DNA of 64,000 nt from Hongsoonwoonella zoysiae (GCF_013266695.1 NZ_JABRXF010000002.1:62001-126000); one strand, 5' to 3'; shown: positions 8,519-17,977, counted from the stretch's first letter. A program made the numbers and translations. Notes: generated by a model from the letters alone, not told the origin.

Positions 8519-9313
8519 TCACGCAACGGCCGCAAGGCCCGCCAAGGCCAGGACCATGGCAACTTGCTGGGTTGCGCCCAGAACATCGCCCGTATGTCCG
8601 CCGATCTTGCCCAGTGCCAGCCGCTCCATGCCAAGGGCTGAGGCGATCAATCCAAGCGCGGCAAGAAGAAATGCGGTGAAAGGAAGCAGGAACAGAACCG
8701 GCAGTGAGAACGCCGCCGCTATGGCTATTGCCCATCCCGCAGAATATCCGGATGGCGCGCCGCAAATGCGTGCCAACCCGTCCGGTCGGGCGGGCGGCAA
8801 CTTTTGCCAGACACGGATCATCGCGGCCCGTGATGCGGCGTGGGCGGCAAGAAAGGAAAGTGACGCAGCGAAACCGCCGAACCTGTCAATAAGCGTTGCG
8901 AGAAGAACGGTCGAAAGCAGAAGGCTTGAAGCAAGGGCGAGGGCTCCGAACGCACCGGTCCTGCTGTCTTTCATGATTTCCAGCCGCCGCTCCCTCGTGG
9001 CTCCGCCGAAAAATCCATCGGCAACATCCGCAAGCCCGTCTTCATGCAGCGCTCCGGTTACGGCGCAAGTGAGAAGAATCGCAAACAGCGCCGTGGCCAT
9101 TGCCGGCAAGGCGCTGAAGCTTAACGCAAGAAGGAAGAGGGCACCGGGAATCGCGATCAATGCTCCCGCTACCGGCACAATGCGGCCGGCAAGCGTAAAA
9201 TCCGGAAGCCGCAAGGGGTCGTCCCGCCGATTGATCTTCGGAATAGGCAGGCGTGAAAAAAAACGTGTCGCCGCGGCGATTTCCGCGAGAAGGTCGGCTG
9301 TCGACCAACCCAT
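8519..9313 (-). CDS. cobS: adenosylcobinamide-GDP ribazoletransferase
   Basis: A 264-residue integral membrane enzyme that joins adenosylcobinamide-GDP to alpha-ribazole (phosphate) in the last steps of cobalamin synthesis. GALHEDGLADVADGFFGG with the following ERRLEIMKDSRTGAFG and the late GGHTGDVLGATQQ are signature CobS motifs; the rest is hydrophobic helices. The ATG at 9313 is preferred because AGGAGAG lies 8 bases upstream; the ATG at 9346 has no such site. It is divergent from cobT, the enzyme that makes its alpha-ribazole phosphate, with about 140 bp between starts. Confidence 0.95.
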   Translation of the reverse strand: MGWSTADLLAEIAAATRFFSRLPIPKINRRDDPLRLPDFTLAGRIVPVAGALIAIPGALFLLALSFSALPAMATALFAILLTCAVTGALHEDGLADVADGFFGGATRERRLEIMKDSRTGAFGALALASSLLLSTVLLATLIDRFGGFAASLSFLAAHAASRAAMIRVWQKLPPARPDGLARICGAPSGYSAGWAIAIAAAFSLPVLFLLPFTAFLLAALGLIASALGMERLALGKIGGHTGDVLGATQQVAMVLALAGLAAVA

Positions 9314-9455
9314 GTCGCTTGCTCTCCTGTCCTCGTCGCGGAGCATTTTACCGTTCAGCCGGGTTTCGGAAGGTCTCCGGCCCGGTTATAGATCGGCACC
9401 CGCCCGCATACCAACGCTTTCTGGGCCGCGATAAAAATCTCGCCAAGAGGAAAGA

Positions 9456-10484
9456 ATGTCCGTATCGTCAAGCGCACTTCCCTTCGAAGATATTCGCAAT
9501 CTCGTCCGCACCATGCCGACGGCCGACAATGGCGCGGTGGAGGCCGCACGCCGACGTGACGCGCAACTTACGAAACCGGCGGGATCGCTCGGCAAGCTTG
9601 AAGAAATCGCCGAATGGCTCGCTGCGTGGAACGGCCCCGAATGGCCGAAGGTCAAGCGGCCCCTGGTCGCGATTTTTGCAGCCAACCATGGGGTGACCGC
9701 CAAGGGGGTTTCCGCATTTCCGGCGGACGTCACGCGCCAGATGGTGGAAAATTTCTCCGCCGGCGGGGCGGCGATCAACCAGATCTGTATCGCTCATGAC
9801 CTTGGCCTCAAGGTTTTCGAACTCGCGCTTGATTACCCGACGCCCGATATCACCGAAGAAGATGCCTTCGACGAAGCGGGATGCGCAGCCACAATGGCGT
9901 TCGGCATGGAGGCGCTGGCAGGGGGAACGGACCTGATCTGCATCGGCGAGATGGGGATCGGCAACACCACGGTCGCATCCGCCCTTCTGAATGCTCTTTA
10001 CGGCGGAACGGCCGCGGACTGGGTCGGACCGGGGACCGGCGTCGACGATACCGGCTTGCAGCGCAAATGCGCGGCCGTGGAAGCGGCCGTTGCAAGGCTG
10101 GGTGGAGAAAAGGATCCGCTTGAGATCCTGCGCCGCATCGGCGGACGGGAATTCGCCGCCATGGCGGGTCTTGTGCTTGCTGCGCGTCATCAGCGTATTC
10201 CAGTCATCGTCGACGGTTTCGTGACCACCGCCGCAGTCGCCGTTTTGCAGTCAATGGACCCGGACGCTCTCGACCATTGCATTTTTGCGCATGTATCGGC
10301 GGAACCTGCTCATTCCCGGGCGTTGCAAGCGATGGGGAAGCAAGCGCTTTTCGATTTTGGCATGCGTTTGGGGGAAGGGACGGGTGCTGCTCTTGCCGCT
10401 GGCATCGTCAAAGCCGCCGCGCAGGTTCATGCCGGCATGGCAACCTTCGATGCGGCGGGTGTTTCCGGCAAATCGGGAGGCTGA
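9456..10484 (+). CDS. cobT: nicotinate-nucleotide-dimethylbenzimidazole phosphoribosyltransferase
   Basis: A 342-residue enzyme that moves phosphoribose from nicotinate mononucleotide to dimethylbenzimidazole, giving alpha-ribazole phosphate for CobS. The motifs GSLGKLEEIAEWLA, FAANHGVTAKGVSAFP, GEMGIGNTTVASAL and the C-terminal RLGEGTGAALA (with the catalytic Glu) match the family throughout, and length is normal. A purine-rich AAGAGGAAAG precedes the ATG. The divergent cobS gene shares the upstream region, which is too short to hold a full cobalamin riboswitch. This is the standard rhizobial arrangement. Confidence 0.95.
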   Translation: MSVSSSALPFEDIRNLVRTMPTADNGAVEAARRRDAQLTKPAGSLGKLEEIAEWLAAWNGPEWPKVKRPLVAIFAANHGVTAKGVSAFPADVTRQMVENFSAGGAAINQICIAHDLGLKVFELALDYPTPDITEEDAFDEAGCAATMAFGMEALAGGTDLICIGEMGIGNTTVASALLNALYGGTAADWVGPGTGVDDTGLQRKCAAVEAAVARLGGEKDPLEILRRIGGREFAAMAGLVLAARHQRIPVIVDGFVTTAAVAVLQSMDPDALDHCIFAHVSAEPAHSRALQAMGKQALFDFGMRLGEGTGAALAAGIVKAAAQVHAGMATFDAAGVSGKSGG

Positions 10485-10499
10485 AACAAAAAGCCATCG

Positions 10500-12068
10500 T
10501 CAGGAGGCTTGGATTCGCGCGACCCTGCGATGCGCGGGCCGTGACGGGCGCTGAACGGCGGGATCCGCGCCTTCCACCGCGGGCATTGCCTGAAGGACGC
10601 GGCTTGCGGGAAATGTGACGATCGCTTCCGTGCCCTCGCGAAGCTTGGACTTAAGCTCGAACTTGCCGCCATGCATGTTCACGAGCGCTTGGACGATCGA
10701 AAGCCCGAGGCCCGTGCCTTCCTCCGCGCTCTTGATGGAGATCGAGCCCTGGCCGAAGGCTTGCATGACGATGGGGATTTCGTCTTCAGGGATTCCCGGT
10801 CCGTTGTCCTTGACGGAGACATACTGTCCGCTGCCGGCCGTCCAGCCGCATTTGAGCACGACCTCGCCATTCGTCGGCGTGAACTTGACGGCGTTGGAGA
10901 TCAGGTTGAGCACGACCTGGCGTACCGCGCGTTCGTCAACCCAGAGCTTCGGCAGGGACGACTCGAACTTGTCGATGATCGCAATGTTCTTGTTGCGCGC
11001 GCGGATCGCCATCATACTCTGGCATTCTTCCACGACGTCGGATAGCGCGATCGCTTCTTCGTTAAGCTCGTATTTGCCGGCCTCGATGCGTGAAAGATCG
11101 AGAATTTCGTTGATCAGGTTGAGCAGGTGCCCGCCGGAATTGTGAATATCGCTCGCATATTCCTTGTAGGTGTCATTGCCGATCGGCCCGAGCAACTCGT
11201 TCTTCATCACTTCCGAAAAGCCGAGAATGGCGTTGAGCGGCGTCCTGAGCTCATGGCTCATCGTGGCCAGGAATCGCGATTTGGCGAGGTTCGCTTCTTC
11301 CGCGCGCCTGCGCGATTCGTCCGAAATCGCCTTGGCCTGCTCCAGTTCGGCGATCAGGTGATCCTTCTGGGCCCTGTATTCCAGCATCGTCAGCGTCGAG
11401 GTGTGAAGCTGTTTGCCAAGCATCAGGAAAAAGCCCTGGGCCCCCATCGCCATGGCCATCATCGCATAATAGAGCGGTGTTTGATGGCCGAGAAAGGTTG
11501 CGAGGATCGCCAGGGTGATCGGTAATGTGCCGGCGAGCAGCGCGCGAGGGATCGTCGATGACAGCATCGTGCCCATGGCTACGACGATGAGCATCGTCGC
11601 GAATTGCAGGATTTCGAATCCGTTTTGCGCCTTTTCGGCCGGGGGGAGGAGGAAGAAGCCCGCCCAGCAAAGACCGTAGAGCATGTCGCCGATAATCATC
11701 TGGCGCCGGATGGGTTTCAGGTTCGCATCGGAAACGTCGCTGCGCTCGAAGCGGCGGCAGGTGGTCAGTATAAGCGCATGTACGATGAGAATCGAAACAA
11801 GCCATACGCCGATGGCCAGGGCATCCATCCAGAGAAATGTGATCGCCCCGACAATAATCGCAAAAAGGGGAAGGGCGATTGCCGCGCTCAGTCGGTTCTT
11901 TGCGTAGATCAGCATGAGTTCGTGGTCGAACGCGGGCGACGTCCCGTCGATCGAACTCAGCCTTTCGCGCGCATCGCGAACGGTGCGCGCCATTTCACGG
12001 CGTTTTATCGCGCGCTCTCGGTTGAGCGAGATCTTCTCCTCGTTTGTCCTCGTTTTCTTGAGGGGCAT
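10500..12068 (-). CDS. membrane sensor histidine kinase, DivJ/PleC/PdhS-like
   Basis: A 522-residue kinase. A charged N-terminal region is followed by about six to seven hydrophobic segments, a coiled-coil linker (EQAKAISDESRRRAEEANLAKS) of which only the part around the linker is charged, the H-box MSHELRTPLNAILGFSE, and a HATPase domain with NLISNAVKFTP, VKDNGPGIP and GTGLGLSIVQ. Wording around the H-box resembles the alphaproteobacterial cell-cycle kinases that act on DivK and PleD. The start at 12068 is uncertain: it lacks a clear binding site, and an ATG at 12221 is also in frame. No response regulator gene is adjacent. The gene converges on cobT. Confidence 0.82.
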   Translation of the reverse strand: MPLKKTRTNEEKISLNRERAIKRREMARTVRDARERLSSIDGTSPAFDHELMLIYAKNRLSAAIALPLFAIIVGAITFLWMDALAIGVWLVSILIVHALILTTCRRFERSDVSDANLKPIRRQMIIGDMLYGLCWAGFFLLPPAEKAQNGFEILQFATMLIVVAMGTMLSSTIPRALLAGTLPITLAILATFLGHQTPLYYAMMAMAMGAQGFFLMLGKQLHTSTLTMLEYRAQKDHLIAELEQAKAISDESRRRAEEANLAKSRFLATMSHELRTPLNAILGFSEVMKNELLGPIGNDTYKEYASDIHNSGGHLLNLINEILDLSRIEAGKYELNEEAIALSDVVEECQSMMAIRARNKNIAIIDKFESSLPKLWVDERAVRQVVLNLISNAVKFTPTNGEVVLKCGWTAGSGQYVSVKDNGPGIPEDEIPIVMQAFGQGSISIKSAEEGTGLGLSIVQALVNMHGGKFELKSKLREGTEAIVTFPASRVLQAMPAVEGADPAVQRPSRPAHRRVARIQAS

Positions 12069-12271
12069 TCGCGTTGACCGTGCTGTGGTTATCGGTTGGT
12101 TTCCGATGAAAACGACATTGCCTACAGCATGCTCACCAACCCTTAATAAGCGGCTCAAAGACGTGGTTAACGCCAGGTTGATCGCCCGTTTTCCCGCGAG
12201 TTCGACGCCCGGTCCCAACATCCGGAGAGCCGTGATATGAGGGGAAGCGATCAAACTTCGACGAGGCAGAC

Positions 12272-12883
12272 ATGAAGCTTTACGACACCGCCCGCGCCCC
12301 CAACCCTAGGCGTGTTCGCATTTTTTTGGCCGAGAAAGGCATTCAGGTCCCGACAGAGCAGGTCGATATCATGGGGAAGATGGCGAAGAGCGATGCCTTC
12401 ACCGCGCTCAACCCGCTGCAGCGGGTGCCGGTGCTGGAGCTTGACGACGGCACGGTGATTACAGAAAGCGTCGCGATCTGCCGTTATTTCGAGGAAATCC
12501 AGCCCGAACCGCCGTTGATGGGGCGTAATGCGGTTGAGAAGGCGCAGGTCGAAATGTGGAACCGGCGAGTGGAATTAGGCGTGTTCGCTGCGGTTGCCAA
12601 CGCCTTTCGCCATGCGCACCCGGCGATGAGCGGTCTTGAGGTTCCCCAGGTGAAGGAGTGGGCGGATGCCAATCGCCCGAAGGCGCTTGAGGCCATGAAG
12701 TTTCTCGACCGGGTTTTGGCCGACCGGCCGTTCGTGGCAGGAGAACTATTCTCGATTGCCGACATTACGCTTTTGTGCGCGCTTGATTTTGCCCGCGTTC
12801 CGAAGATCGCCATTGCGGATGAGCATGTGAACCTGAAGCGCTGGCACGCGCAGGTTTCCTCCCGGCCGAGCGCGAAGGCCTGA
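12272..12883 (+). CDS. glutathione S-transferase family protein
   Basis: A 203-residue soluble protein with the N-terminal thioredoxin-like GST domain (MKLYDTARAPNPRRVRIFLAEKG), the cis-Pro/glutathione-binding stretch RVPVLELDDG and TESVAICRY, followed by the all-helical C-terminal domain with FSIADITLLCALDFARV. It is divergent from the histidine kinase and lies three bases upstream of the next gene, so the two downstream genes likely share a transcript. The electrophile substrate cannot be predicted. Confidence 0.92.
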   Translation: MKLYDTARAPNPRRVRIFLAEKGIQVPTEQVDIMGKMAKSDAFTALNPLQRVPVLELDDGTVITESVAICRYFEEIQPEPPLMGRNAVEKAQVEMWNRRVELGVFAAVANAFRHAHPAMSGLEVPQVKEWADANRPKALEAMKFLDRVLADRPFVAGELFSIADITLLCALDFARVPKIAIADEHVNLKRWHAQVSSRPSAKA

Positions 12884-12886
12884 ACC

Positions 12887-13555
12887 ATGAGTGGAGCGGG
12901 CGTCCATTCCGTCGGTGAAAGGCTGGAGGAGCTTGCCGGCGAAATTGCCGGTTGCAGGCTGTGCGCGAATGCTCCGTCCGGCAAGCGGCCGCTTCCGCAT
13001 CAACCGCGCCCTGTCTGCGTTTTGTCCCAAACTGCGCGCATTGCCATTTGCGGACAGGCGCCCGGCACGCGTGTACACGAGAGCGGGCGCCCGTATACGG
13101 ATCCATCTGGCGACAGGCTGCGGGCCTGGATGGGGGTCGATGCTCGGGTTTTCTACAACCCGGCCCTTATTGCGATCGTCCCTATGGGGTTTTGCTTTCC
13201 CGGTCTCGATTCGAAGGGGGGCGACCTGCCGCCGCGCCGCGAGTGCCGGGCGACATGGCATGACAGGGTTTTTGAGGCGATGCCGCAGATAGAGCTCAAA
13301 CTCGTGATCGGGCAGTATGCGATCGATTATCACCTGGCAGGCCTGAAGCGCAAAACCGTGCGCGACACGGTCGAGGCCTGGTCGGAGATGATGGATCTGT
13401 CGAAGGCGCGCGGGAGCGGGGCCGTTCTGCCTCTGCCGCATCCCTCGTGGCGCAACAACAGGTGGCTATCCGACAACCCCTGGTTCGAAACGCAGGTGGT
13501 GCCCCGTCTTCAGGCGACTATCCGCGAGCTGCTTTCCCGGTCGGCGGGTGTATAG
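12887..13555 (+). CDS. uracil-DNA glycosylase superfamily protein
   Basis: A 222-residue protein of the UDG fold. Motif A appears as ICGQAPGTRVHESGRPYTD and motif B as PLPHPSWRNNRW, both expected for a base-excision glycosylase of the COG1573-like group. An N-terminal CRLCANAP segment resembles the start of Fe-S-containing family 4/5 enzymes, but I cannot see the complete four-Cys pattern, so a cluster is uncertain. The gene starts three bases after the GST stop. It may repair deaminated DNA, but the subfamily is unresolved. Confidence 0.8.
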   Translation: MSGAGVHSVGERLEELAGEIAGCRLCANAPSGKRPLPHQPRPVCVLSQTARIAICGQAPGTRVHESGRPYTDPSGDRLRAWMGVDARVFYNPALIAIVPMGFCFPGLDSKGGDLPPRRECRATWHDRVFEAMPQIELKLVIGQYAIDYHLAGLKRKTVRDTVEAWSEMMDLSKARGSGAVLPLPHPSWRNNRWLSDNPWFETQVVPRLQATIRELLSRSAGV

Positions 13556-13718
13556 AATCTTGTTGCAAAAATTTTCTCATTCACGGGCCTGATTGACAGA
13601 AAAATGGAAAACAGCAACAAATCGCATGGAAATCTTAGAAGCTGAATCCCATTCGGGGCTCGGTCCCAGCCATGGCAAGGCTCTCCGGCCTGCCATGCAC
13701 ATTCAATGGACGGCATTC

Positions 13719-14213
13719 ATGATCGATCGTATCGACCGGCGCATTCTTTCCATCCTCCAGGAAGACAGCACCGTTCCTGTTGCGGAAATCGGCCGCCGTG
13801 TCGGCCTGTCGACAACACCATGCTGGCGACGCATCCAGAAGCTGGAGGAGGAGGGCGTCATCAAGCGCCGCGTCGCCATTCTCGACGCCCGCAGCGTGAA
13901 CGTAAAGGTGGCGGCCTTCATCTCGATCACGACGAACCAGCACAATGCGGATTGGCTCGCCAAGTTCGCCGATGTGATCAAGGAATTTCCGGAAGTGGTC
14001 GAATTCTACCGCATGGCCGGAAAAGTGGACTATCTGCTGAAGGTCGTCGTGCCTGATATCGAGGCCTATGACGCCTTCTACAAGCGGCTCATCTCCAAGA
14101 TCGATATTTCCGACGTGTCGACGACGTTCGCGATGGAGGAGATCAAGAACACGAGCCAGCTTCCGCTCAATTATGTCGTGACGGAGAAAACGCGCGATCC
14201 GGTAAAGGAATGA
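13719..14213 (+). CDS. Lrp/AsnC family transcriptional regulator
   Basis: A 164-residue regulator with the AsnC-type helix-turn-helix (IDRRILSILQEDSTVPVAEI, then GRRVGLSTTPCWRRIQKLEE) and a RAM ligand-binding domain (VEFYRMAGKVDYLLKVVVPD). The ATG at 13719 fits the family N-terminus (MIDRIDRRIL); longer in-frame starts at 13593 and 13695 add unrelated residues. It is convergent to an oxidoreductase gene and ends just before a strong hairpin. Effector and targets are unknown; the amino-acid transport and PLP-enzyme genes nearby are plausible targets by context only. Confidence 0.92.
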   Translation: MIDRIDRRILSILQEDSTVPVAEIGRRVGLSTTPCWRRIQKLEEEGVIKRRVAILDARSVNVKVAAFISITTNQHNADWLAKFADVIKEFPEVVEFYRMAGKVDYLLKVVVPDIEAYDAFYKRLISKIDISDVSTTFAMEEIKNTSQLPLNYVVTEKTRDPVKE

Positions 14214-14223
14214 CGCTCGGAGC

Positions 14224-14254
14224 CCCATGCGGCGGAAGTGCGCCGCATGGGTTT
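14224..14254. terminator. bidirectional hairpin terminator candidate
   Basis: CCCATGCGGCG (14224-14234) and CGCCGCATGGG (14241-14251) form a perfect 11-bp stem with a 6-base loop, followed by TTT. It lies between the convergent lrp-like gene and the oxidoreductase gene and probably ends both transcripts. The T-run is short. Confidence 0.7.
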
Positions 14255-14265
14255 GAGAAGCAAAC

Positions 14266-15144
14266 CTATTTTTCAGCGTTCTCAAGACGGGCGATCAGGC
14301 TTGAGGTATCCCATCGCTTTCCGCCCATGGCCTGCACTTCGGCATAGAACTGATCGACAAGCGCGGTAATGGGCAGCCGGGCGCCGGTCTCGTTCGCCGT
14401 TTTCAGGCAGATGCCAAGGTCCTTGCGCATCCAGTCGACCGCGAAACCGAAGTCGAATTTGCCGTCGCGCATGGTCTCCCAGCGGTTTTCCATCTGCCAG
14501 GACTGGGCGGCACCCTTGGAGATCACCTCGATCACCTTGGCGACATCGAGGTCCGCCTTCTTGGCGAAATGGATCGCTTCGGACAGGCCTTGCACAAGCC
14601 CGGCTATGCAGATCTGGTTGACCATCTTGGTCATTTGGCCCGCGCCGGCCCCGCCCATCAGGCCGACCATCTTCGAATAGCAGTCTATGGCCGGTTTGGC
14701 CTTGTCAAAGTCGGCCTGGTCGCCACCGACCATCACGGTAAGCTGTCCGTTTTCGGCCCCTGCCTGACCGCCGGAAACCGGAGCGTCGAGGAAGCCGCAG
14801 CCCTTGGCTTTGGCCGCTTCATAGAGTTCGCGGGCCACTTCCGCGCTCGCCGTCGTGTTGTCAATGAAGATTGCGCCTTCCTTCATGCCGCTGAAGGCGC
14901 CGTCGGGGCCGGTGGTGACGGAGCGAAGGTCGTCGTCATTGCCAACACAGGCGAAAACGAGATCGCACCCTTTTGCGGCCTCGCGCGGGGTGGGGGCGTG
15001 CGCGCCGCCGAATTCGGCAACCCATTTTTCCGCTTTCGCGCCGGTGCGGTTATAGACGGTAACATCGTGACCGCCGCGCGTTTTCAGGTGTCCTGCCATG
15101 GGATAACCCATGACGCCCAGGCCGATGAAGGCTACCTTGGCCAT
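14266..15144 (-). CDS. NAD(P)-dependent 3-hydroxyisobutyrate dehydrogenase-like oxidoreductase
   Basis: A 292-residue beta-hydroxyacid dehydrogenase. The Rossmann start VAFIGLGVMGYPMAGHL binds the dinucleotide, DAPVSGGQAGAENG is the substrate-binding signature and GAGQMTKMVNQI carries the catalytic Lys. Length is normal. Members reduce or oxidise 3-hydroxyisobutyrate, tartronate semialdehyde, succinate semialdehyde and similar compounds, and subfamily assignment needs phylogeny. It lies about 110 bp downstream of the PLP-dependent enzyme gene on the same strand, so it may be the last gene of the transporter cluster. Confidence 0.9.
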   Translation of the reverse strand: MAKVAFIGLGVMGYPMAGHLKTRGGHDVTVYNRTGAKAEKWVAEFGGAHAPTPREAAKGCDLVFACVGNDDDLRSVTTGPDGAFSGMKEGAIFIDNTTASAEVARELYEAAKAKGCGFLDAPVSGGQAGAENGQLTVMVGGDQADFDKAKPAIDCYSKMVGLMGGAGAGQMTKMVNQICIAGLVQGLSEAIHFAKKADLDVAKVIEVISKGAAQSWQMENRWETMRDGKFDFGFAVDWMRKDLGICLKTANETGARLPITALVDQFYAEVQAMGGKRWDTSSLIARLENAEK

Positions 15145-15255
15145 TATGCTCGCTCTCCCCGATGGTGATGCATTGCGGCAGCCGCAAGGACGTCTGCCCT
15201 GTATAGACTGGCGTTTTAAGCGATCAGCCCGGGCCTGTCACGGGTGAGTGGCCGC

Positions 15256-16416
15256 TCAGCCTCCGCGCTTCAGCGTCAGGGCCCGATCGAGGTCCGCGAG
15301 CAGGTCTTCCGCCCGCTCGATGCCGATGGAAAATCGCAGCAGATTCTTCGCCACGCCCGTGGCCTCGCCCTCGATCGTGTAGCGGTGCTCGACAAGGCTT
15401 TCTACGCCGCCAAGCGAAGTGGCGCGTTTGATAAGTTCCAAATTTCCCGCGACCTTCAGCGCTTCCTCCGCGCCCCCCTTCACCAGAACGGAAACAAGAT
15501 ACCCGAATCCCCCAGTCATCTGCTTCATGGCAAGGTCGTGCCCGACGTGGGAGGGAAGGCCCGGGTAAAGCACTTTTTCAACTGACGGATGGTTTTCCAG
15601 ATGTGTTGCGATCGTCATCGCATTCGCGCACATTCGCTCCAGCCGCAAGGCCAGCGTCCTCATTCCCCGCAAAAGCAGATAGGCCTCGAACGGGCCCATC
15701 ACCGCACCGGCGTCGTGGCGTTCCTGACGGATGAACGTCCATGTTTCGGAATCCGCATCCCGTGTGGAAACCAGCCCGCCAAGCGCATCGGAATGGCCGT
15801 TCAGCGCCTTCGTTGCGGAGTGGATGGCAAGGTCTGCGCCAAGGTTCAGGGGCTTTAAAAGCAGTGGTGTGGCCGCCGTTGCATCCACGGCAAGGGTTGC
15901 GCCGGTTTCCCGGCATGTCTCTGCAGTTTTCGCGATGTCGGCGATTTGAAGTGCAGGGTTGGCCGGCACCTCGATAAAAACGAGATCCGGCCCGGTCTCG
16001 CGCACGACTTCGCAAAAGTTCTCGGGATCGCTTGCGTCTGCCTCGATCAGCGCGATGCCTGCATGCGCGCAATGTTTTCTGAGCCAGGCGGTCGTACCCC
16101 AGTAAATGTGCGACTGAATGACGATCGAACGTCCCGGTTTCACCGCGCGAATGACCGCCGCGATCGCGGCCATGCCGCTTGAAAAAAGACGGGTATCGGC
16201 GGCATTCTCAAGCGTCGTGGCCAAGCTTTCGATCTGCCGGTAGAGATCGTTGTCGTCCCGGCTGTAGAGGTGTTTGTCGCTCGTAAGCGAATAGTCCTTG
16301 TCGCGGACGAAGGTGGTCGCGGGAGATATCGGCGGGACGACGGCGCCGGTGGCAGGGTCTACGCCACCGCCCGCATGGGCAAGCAGCGTATCGACGTGAA
16401 AAGGCTTCTCGGCCAT
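15256..16416 (-). CDS. PLP-dependent Cys/Met metabolism enzyme (cystathionine gamma-synthase/lyase type)
   Basis: A 386-residue fold-type I PLP enzyme. DTLLAHAGGGVDPATGAVVP at the start, FSSGMAAIAAV, VDATAATPLLLKPLNLGAD and the PLP-Lys motif IHSATKALNGHSD are all present; the C-terminus shows SLGGVESLVEHR. This identifies the Cys/Met metabolism family, which includes cystathionine gamma-synthase, beta- and gamma-lyases and methionine gamma-lyase. The ATG at 16416 (MAEKPFHVDT) is chosen over an in-frame start 63 bases upstream that would overlap the transporter gene. It follows the ABC permease gene by 17 bp, which suggests that the imported amino acid is its substrate or product. Confidence 0.9.
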   Translation of the reverse strand: MAEKPFHVDTLLAHAGGGVDPATGAVVPPISPATTFVRDKDYSLTSDKHLYSRDDNDLYRQIESLATTLENAADTRLFSSGMAAIAAVIRAVKPGRSIVIQSHIYWGTTAWLRKHCAHAGIALIEADASDPENFCEVVRETGPDLVFIEVPANPALQIADIAKTAETCRETGATLAVDATAATPLLLKPLNLGADLAIHSATKALNGHSDALGGLVSTRDADSETWTFIRQERHDAGAVMGPFEAYLLLRGMRTLALRLERMCANAMTIATHLENHPSVEKVLYPGLPSHVGHDLAMKQMTGGFGYLVSVLVKGGAEEALKVAGNLELIKRATSLGGVESLVEHRYTIEGEATGVAKNLLRFSIGIERAEDLLADLDRALTLKRGG

Positions 16417-16433
16417 TCGAGGCTCCGCGAATG

Positions 16434-17267
16434 TTATCGCTTGAGATGGCGCGTCAGGCGGGCTTCGAACCGGTCCCACACGCGGCGCAGCGTTTCGACC
16501 ATCACGAGATAAAGGATCGCGGCCCAGATGTAAGCCTGGAAATCATAAGAGCGGGAAAAAGCGCGCCGCGTTTCGCCCATCAGGTCGTAGATCGTGATGA
16601 TCGAGGCGATAGCCGACCCCTTGATCATGAGTACGACCTCGTTGCCGTAGGGTCTGAGCGCGACGATGAGCGCCTGCGGCAGGATGATCTTCCAGAATAT
16701 GACGGGCTTGGAAAGGCCGAGGGCGGAAGCGGCCTCCCATTGGCCGCGGGCGACGTTCTGAATGGAGCCGCGCAGGATCTCCGCCTGATAGGCGGATGTA
16801 TTCAGCGAAAAGGCGAATACGGCGCAATACCATGGGTCGCGGAAGAACCACCATATTCCGATATCGGAGAAGAAATCGCGGAATGAGCCTGCGCCGTAGT
16901 AAACGAGAAAGGCCTGGGCAATCAGTGGTGTGCCACGGAAGAAATAGACGAAACCATATGCGATTGCGCCAAAAAGCCGGGATTTGGACAAACGCATCGC
17001 CGCAATCGGCAGGGAAAGGATCGCGCCGATCAGCAGTGACAACCCCACGAGTTCGATTGTGACGATGAAGCCCGAGACGAACTTGATGCCGTATCGGTCC
17101 ATGAATTCCGGATTGAAGTCGCGGATCATGTAGGAAAGGAGCCCGGCTCCCGCCAACGCCCAGAAGACCATGACCACATGGCCCAAAATCTTTTCGTTCG
17201 ACCAGCGCCGGGCGGAGGGGACGCCAGGAACGGCCCGTGGTCTTGCTGTTTCGACTTGCTCGGTCAT
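16434..17267 (-). CDS. polar amino acid ABC transporter permease (HisM-like)
   Basis: A 277-residue inner-membrane permease with about six hydrophobic segments after a polar N-terminal 30 residues. The cytoplasmic EAA loop that contacts the ATPase reads VARGQWEAASALGLSKP, and FFRGTPLIAQAFLVYYG is typical of the His/Glu/Gln permease family. Its start codon overlaps the stop of the other permease gene by 4 bp (ATGA), indicating translational coupling. No ATP-binding subunit gene is found in this cluster. Confidence 0.92.
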   Translation of the reverse strand: MTEQVETARPRAVPGVPSARRWSNEKILGHVVMVFWALAGAGLLSYMIRDFNPEFMDRYGIKFVSGFIVTIELVGLSLLIGAILSLPIAAMRLSKSRLFGAIAYGFVYFFRGTPLIAQAFLVYYGAGSFRDFFSDIGIWWFFRDPWYCAVFAFSLNTSAYQAEILRGSIQNVARGQWEAASALGLSKPVIFWKIILPQALIVALRPYGNEVVLMIKGSAIASIITIYDLMGETRRAFSRSYDFQAYIWAAILYLVMVETLRRVWDRFEARLTRHLKR

Positions 17268-17977
17268 CGGCGCACCTCGCCCCGGTTGCTCCAGTTATCG
17301 ATCAGCGTGATGCCGATGGAGGAGATCATGGCAAGGCCAAGGTAGATCAGACAGGCAACGCCGAAGAAGAGGAAGGGCTCCTTCTCGACGCGAGCGGCGA
17401 TACCCGCCTGGCGGATAAGATCGGACAGGCCGATCACCGAAACGAGCGCTGTGTCCTTGAGAAGGATCAGCCAAAGGTTGCCGAGTGCCGGCAATGCAAG
17501 CCGGATGAGTTGCGGAAGGATAACGAGCCGCATTGTCTGAATGCGGCTCAACCCGAGCGCGTAACCGCCTTCGTACTGGCCAAGGCTGATACCGCGAAAC
17601 GCGGAAAGGAAAGCTTCGGAGGCATAGGAAGCGAATACGAAGGAGAGCGCGACCATGCCCGCTACGAAGGAATTCACCTCGATCTGGGCATCGGGAAAAA
17701 TAAGGCGAAACACCTGCTGCAAAATGATTTGCCCGCCGTAATAGACGAGAAAGAGCGTCAGGAGCTCCGGCAGGCCGCGAAAGATCGTCGTATAAATGTT
17801 CGCCGCAGCGCGAAGGCTTGGCTCATCGGATTTTTTTGCCAGAGCCAGCAGGAATCCGAGGATCAACCCGAAGGGCAGCGTGGCAATCGCGAGAGTAATC
17901 GTGATCAGGATGCCACTGGCAATTTCATCGCCCCAGCCGTTGGGGCCGAAAGATATAAGGGTAAGAATTTCATCCAT
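17264..17977 (-). CDS. polar amino acid ABC transporter permease (HisQ-like)
   Basis: A 237-residue inner-membrane permease, partner of the neighbouring HisM-like subunit. FRGLPELLTLFLVYYGGQ and the EAA loop ISLGQYEGGYALGLSRIQ identify the polar amino acid permease family. It lies about 70 bp downstream of the binding-protein gene, and its stop overlaps the next start by 4 bp. The order binding protein, HisQ, HisM is standard for such systems, but the usual terminal ATPase gene is replaced here by a PLP enzyme. Confidence 0.92.
   Translation of the reverse strand: MDEILTLISFGPNGWGDEIASGILITITLAIATLPFGLILGFLLALAKKSDEPSLRAAANIYTTIFRGLPELLTLFLVYYGGQIILQQVFRLIFPDAQIEVNSFVAGMVALSFVFASYASEAFLSAFRGISLGQYEGGYALGLSRIQTMRLVILPQLIRLALPALGNLWLILLKDTALVSVIGLSDLIRQAGIAARVEKEPFLFFGVACLIYLGLAMISSIGITLIDNWSNRGEVRR

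Noticed and set aside
9314-9455. Cobalamin riboswitch between cobS and cobT
   Set aside because: About 140 bp with two promoters is too short for the full element, and I find no B12-box-like core.
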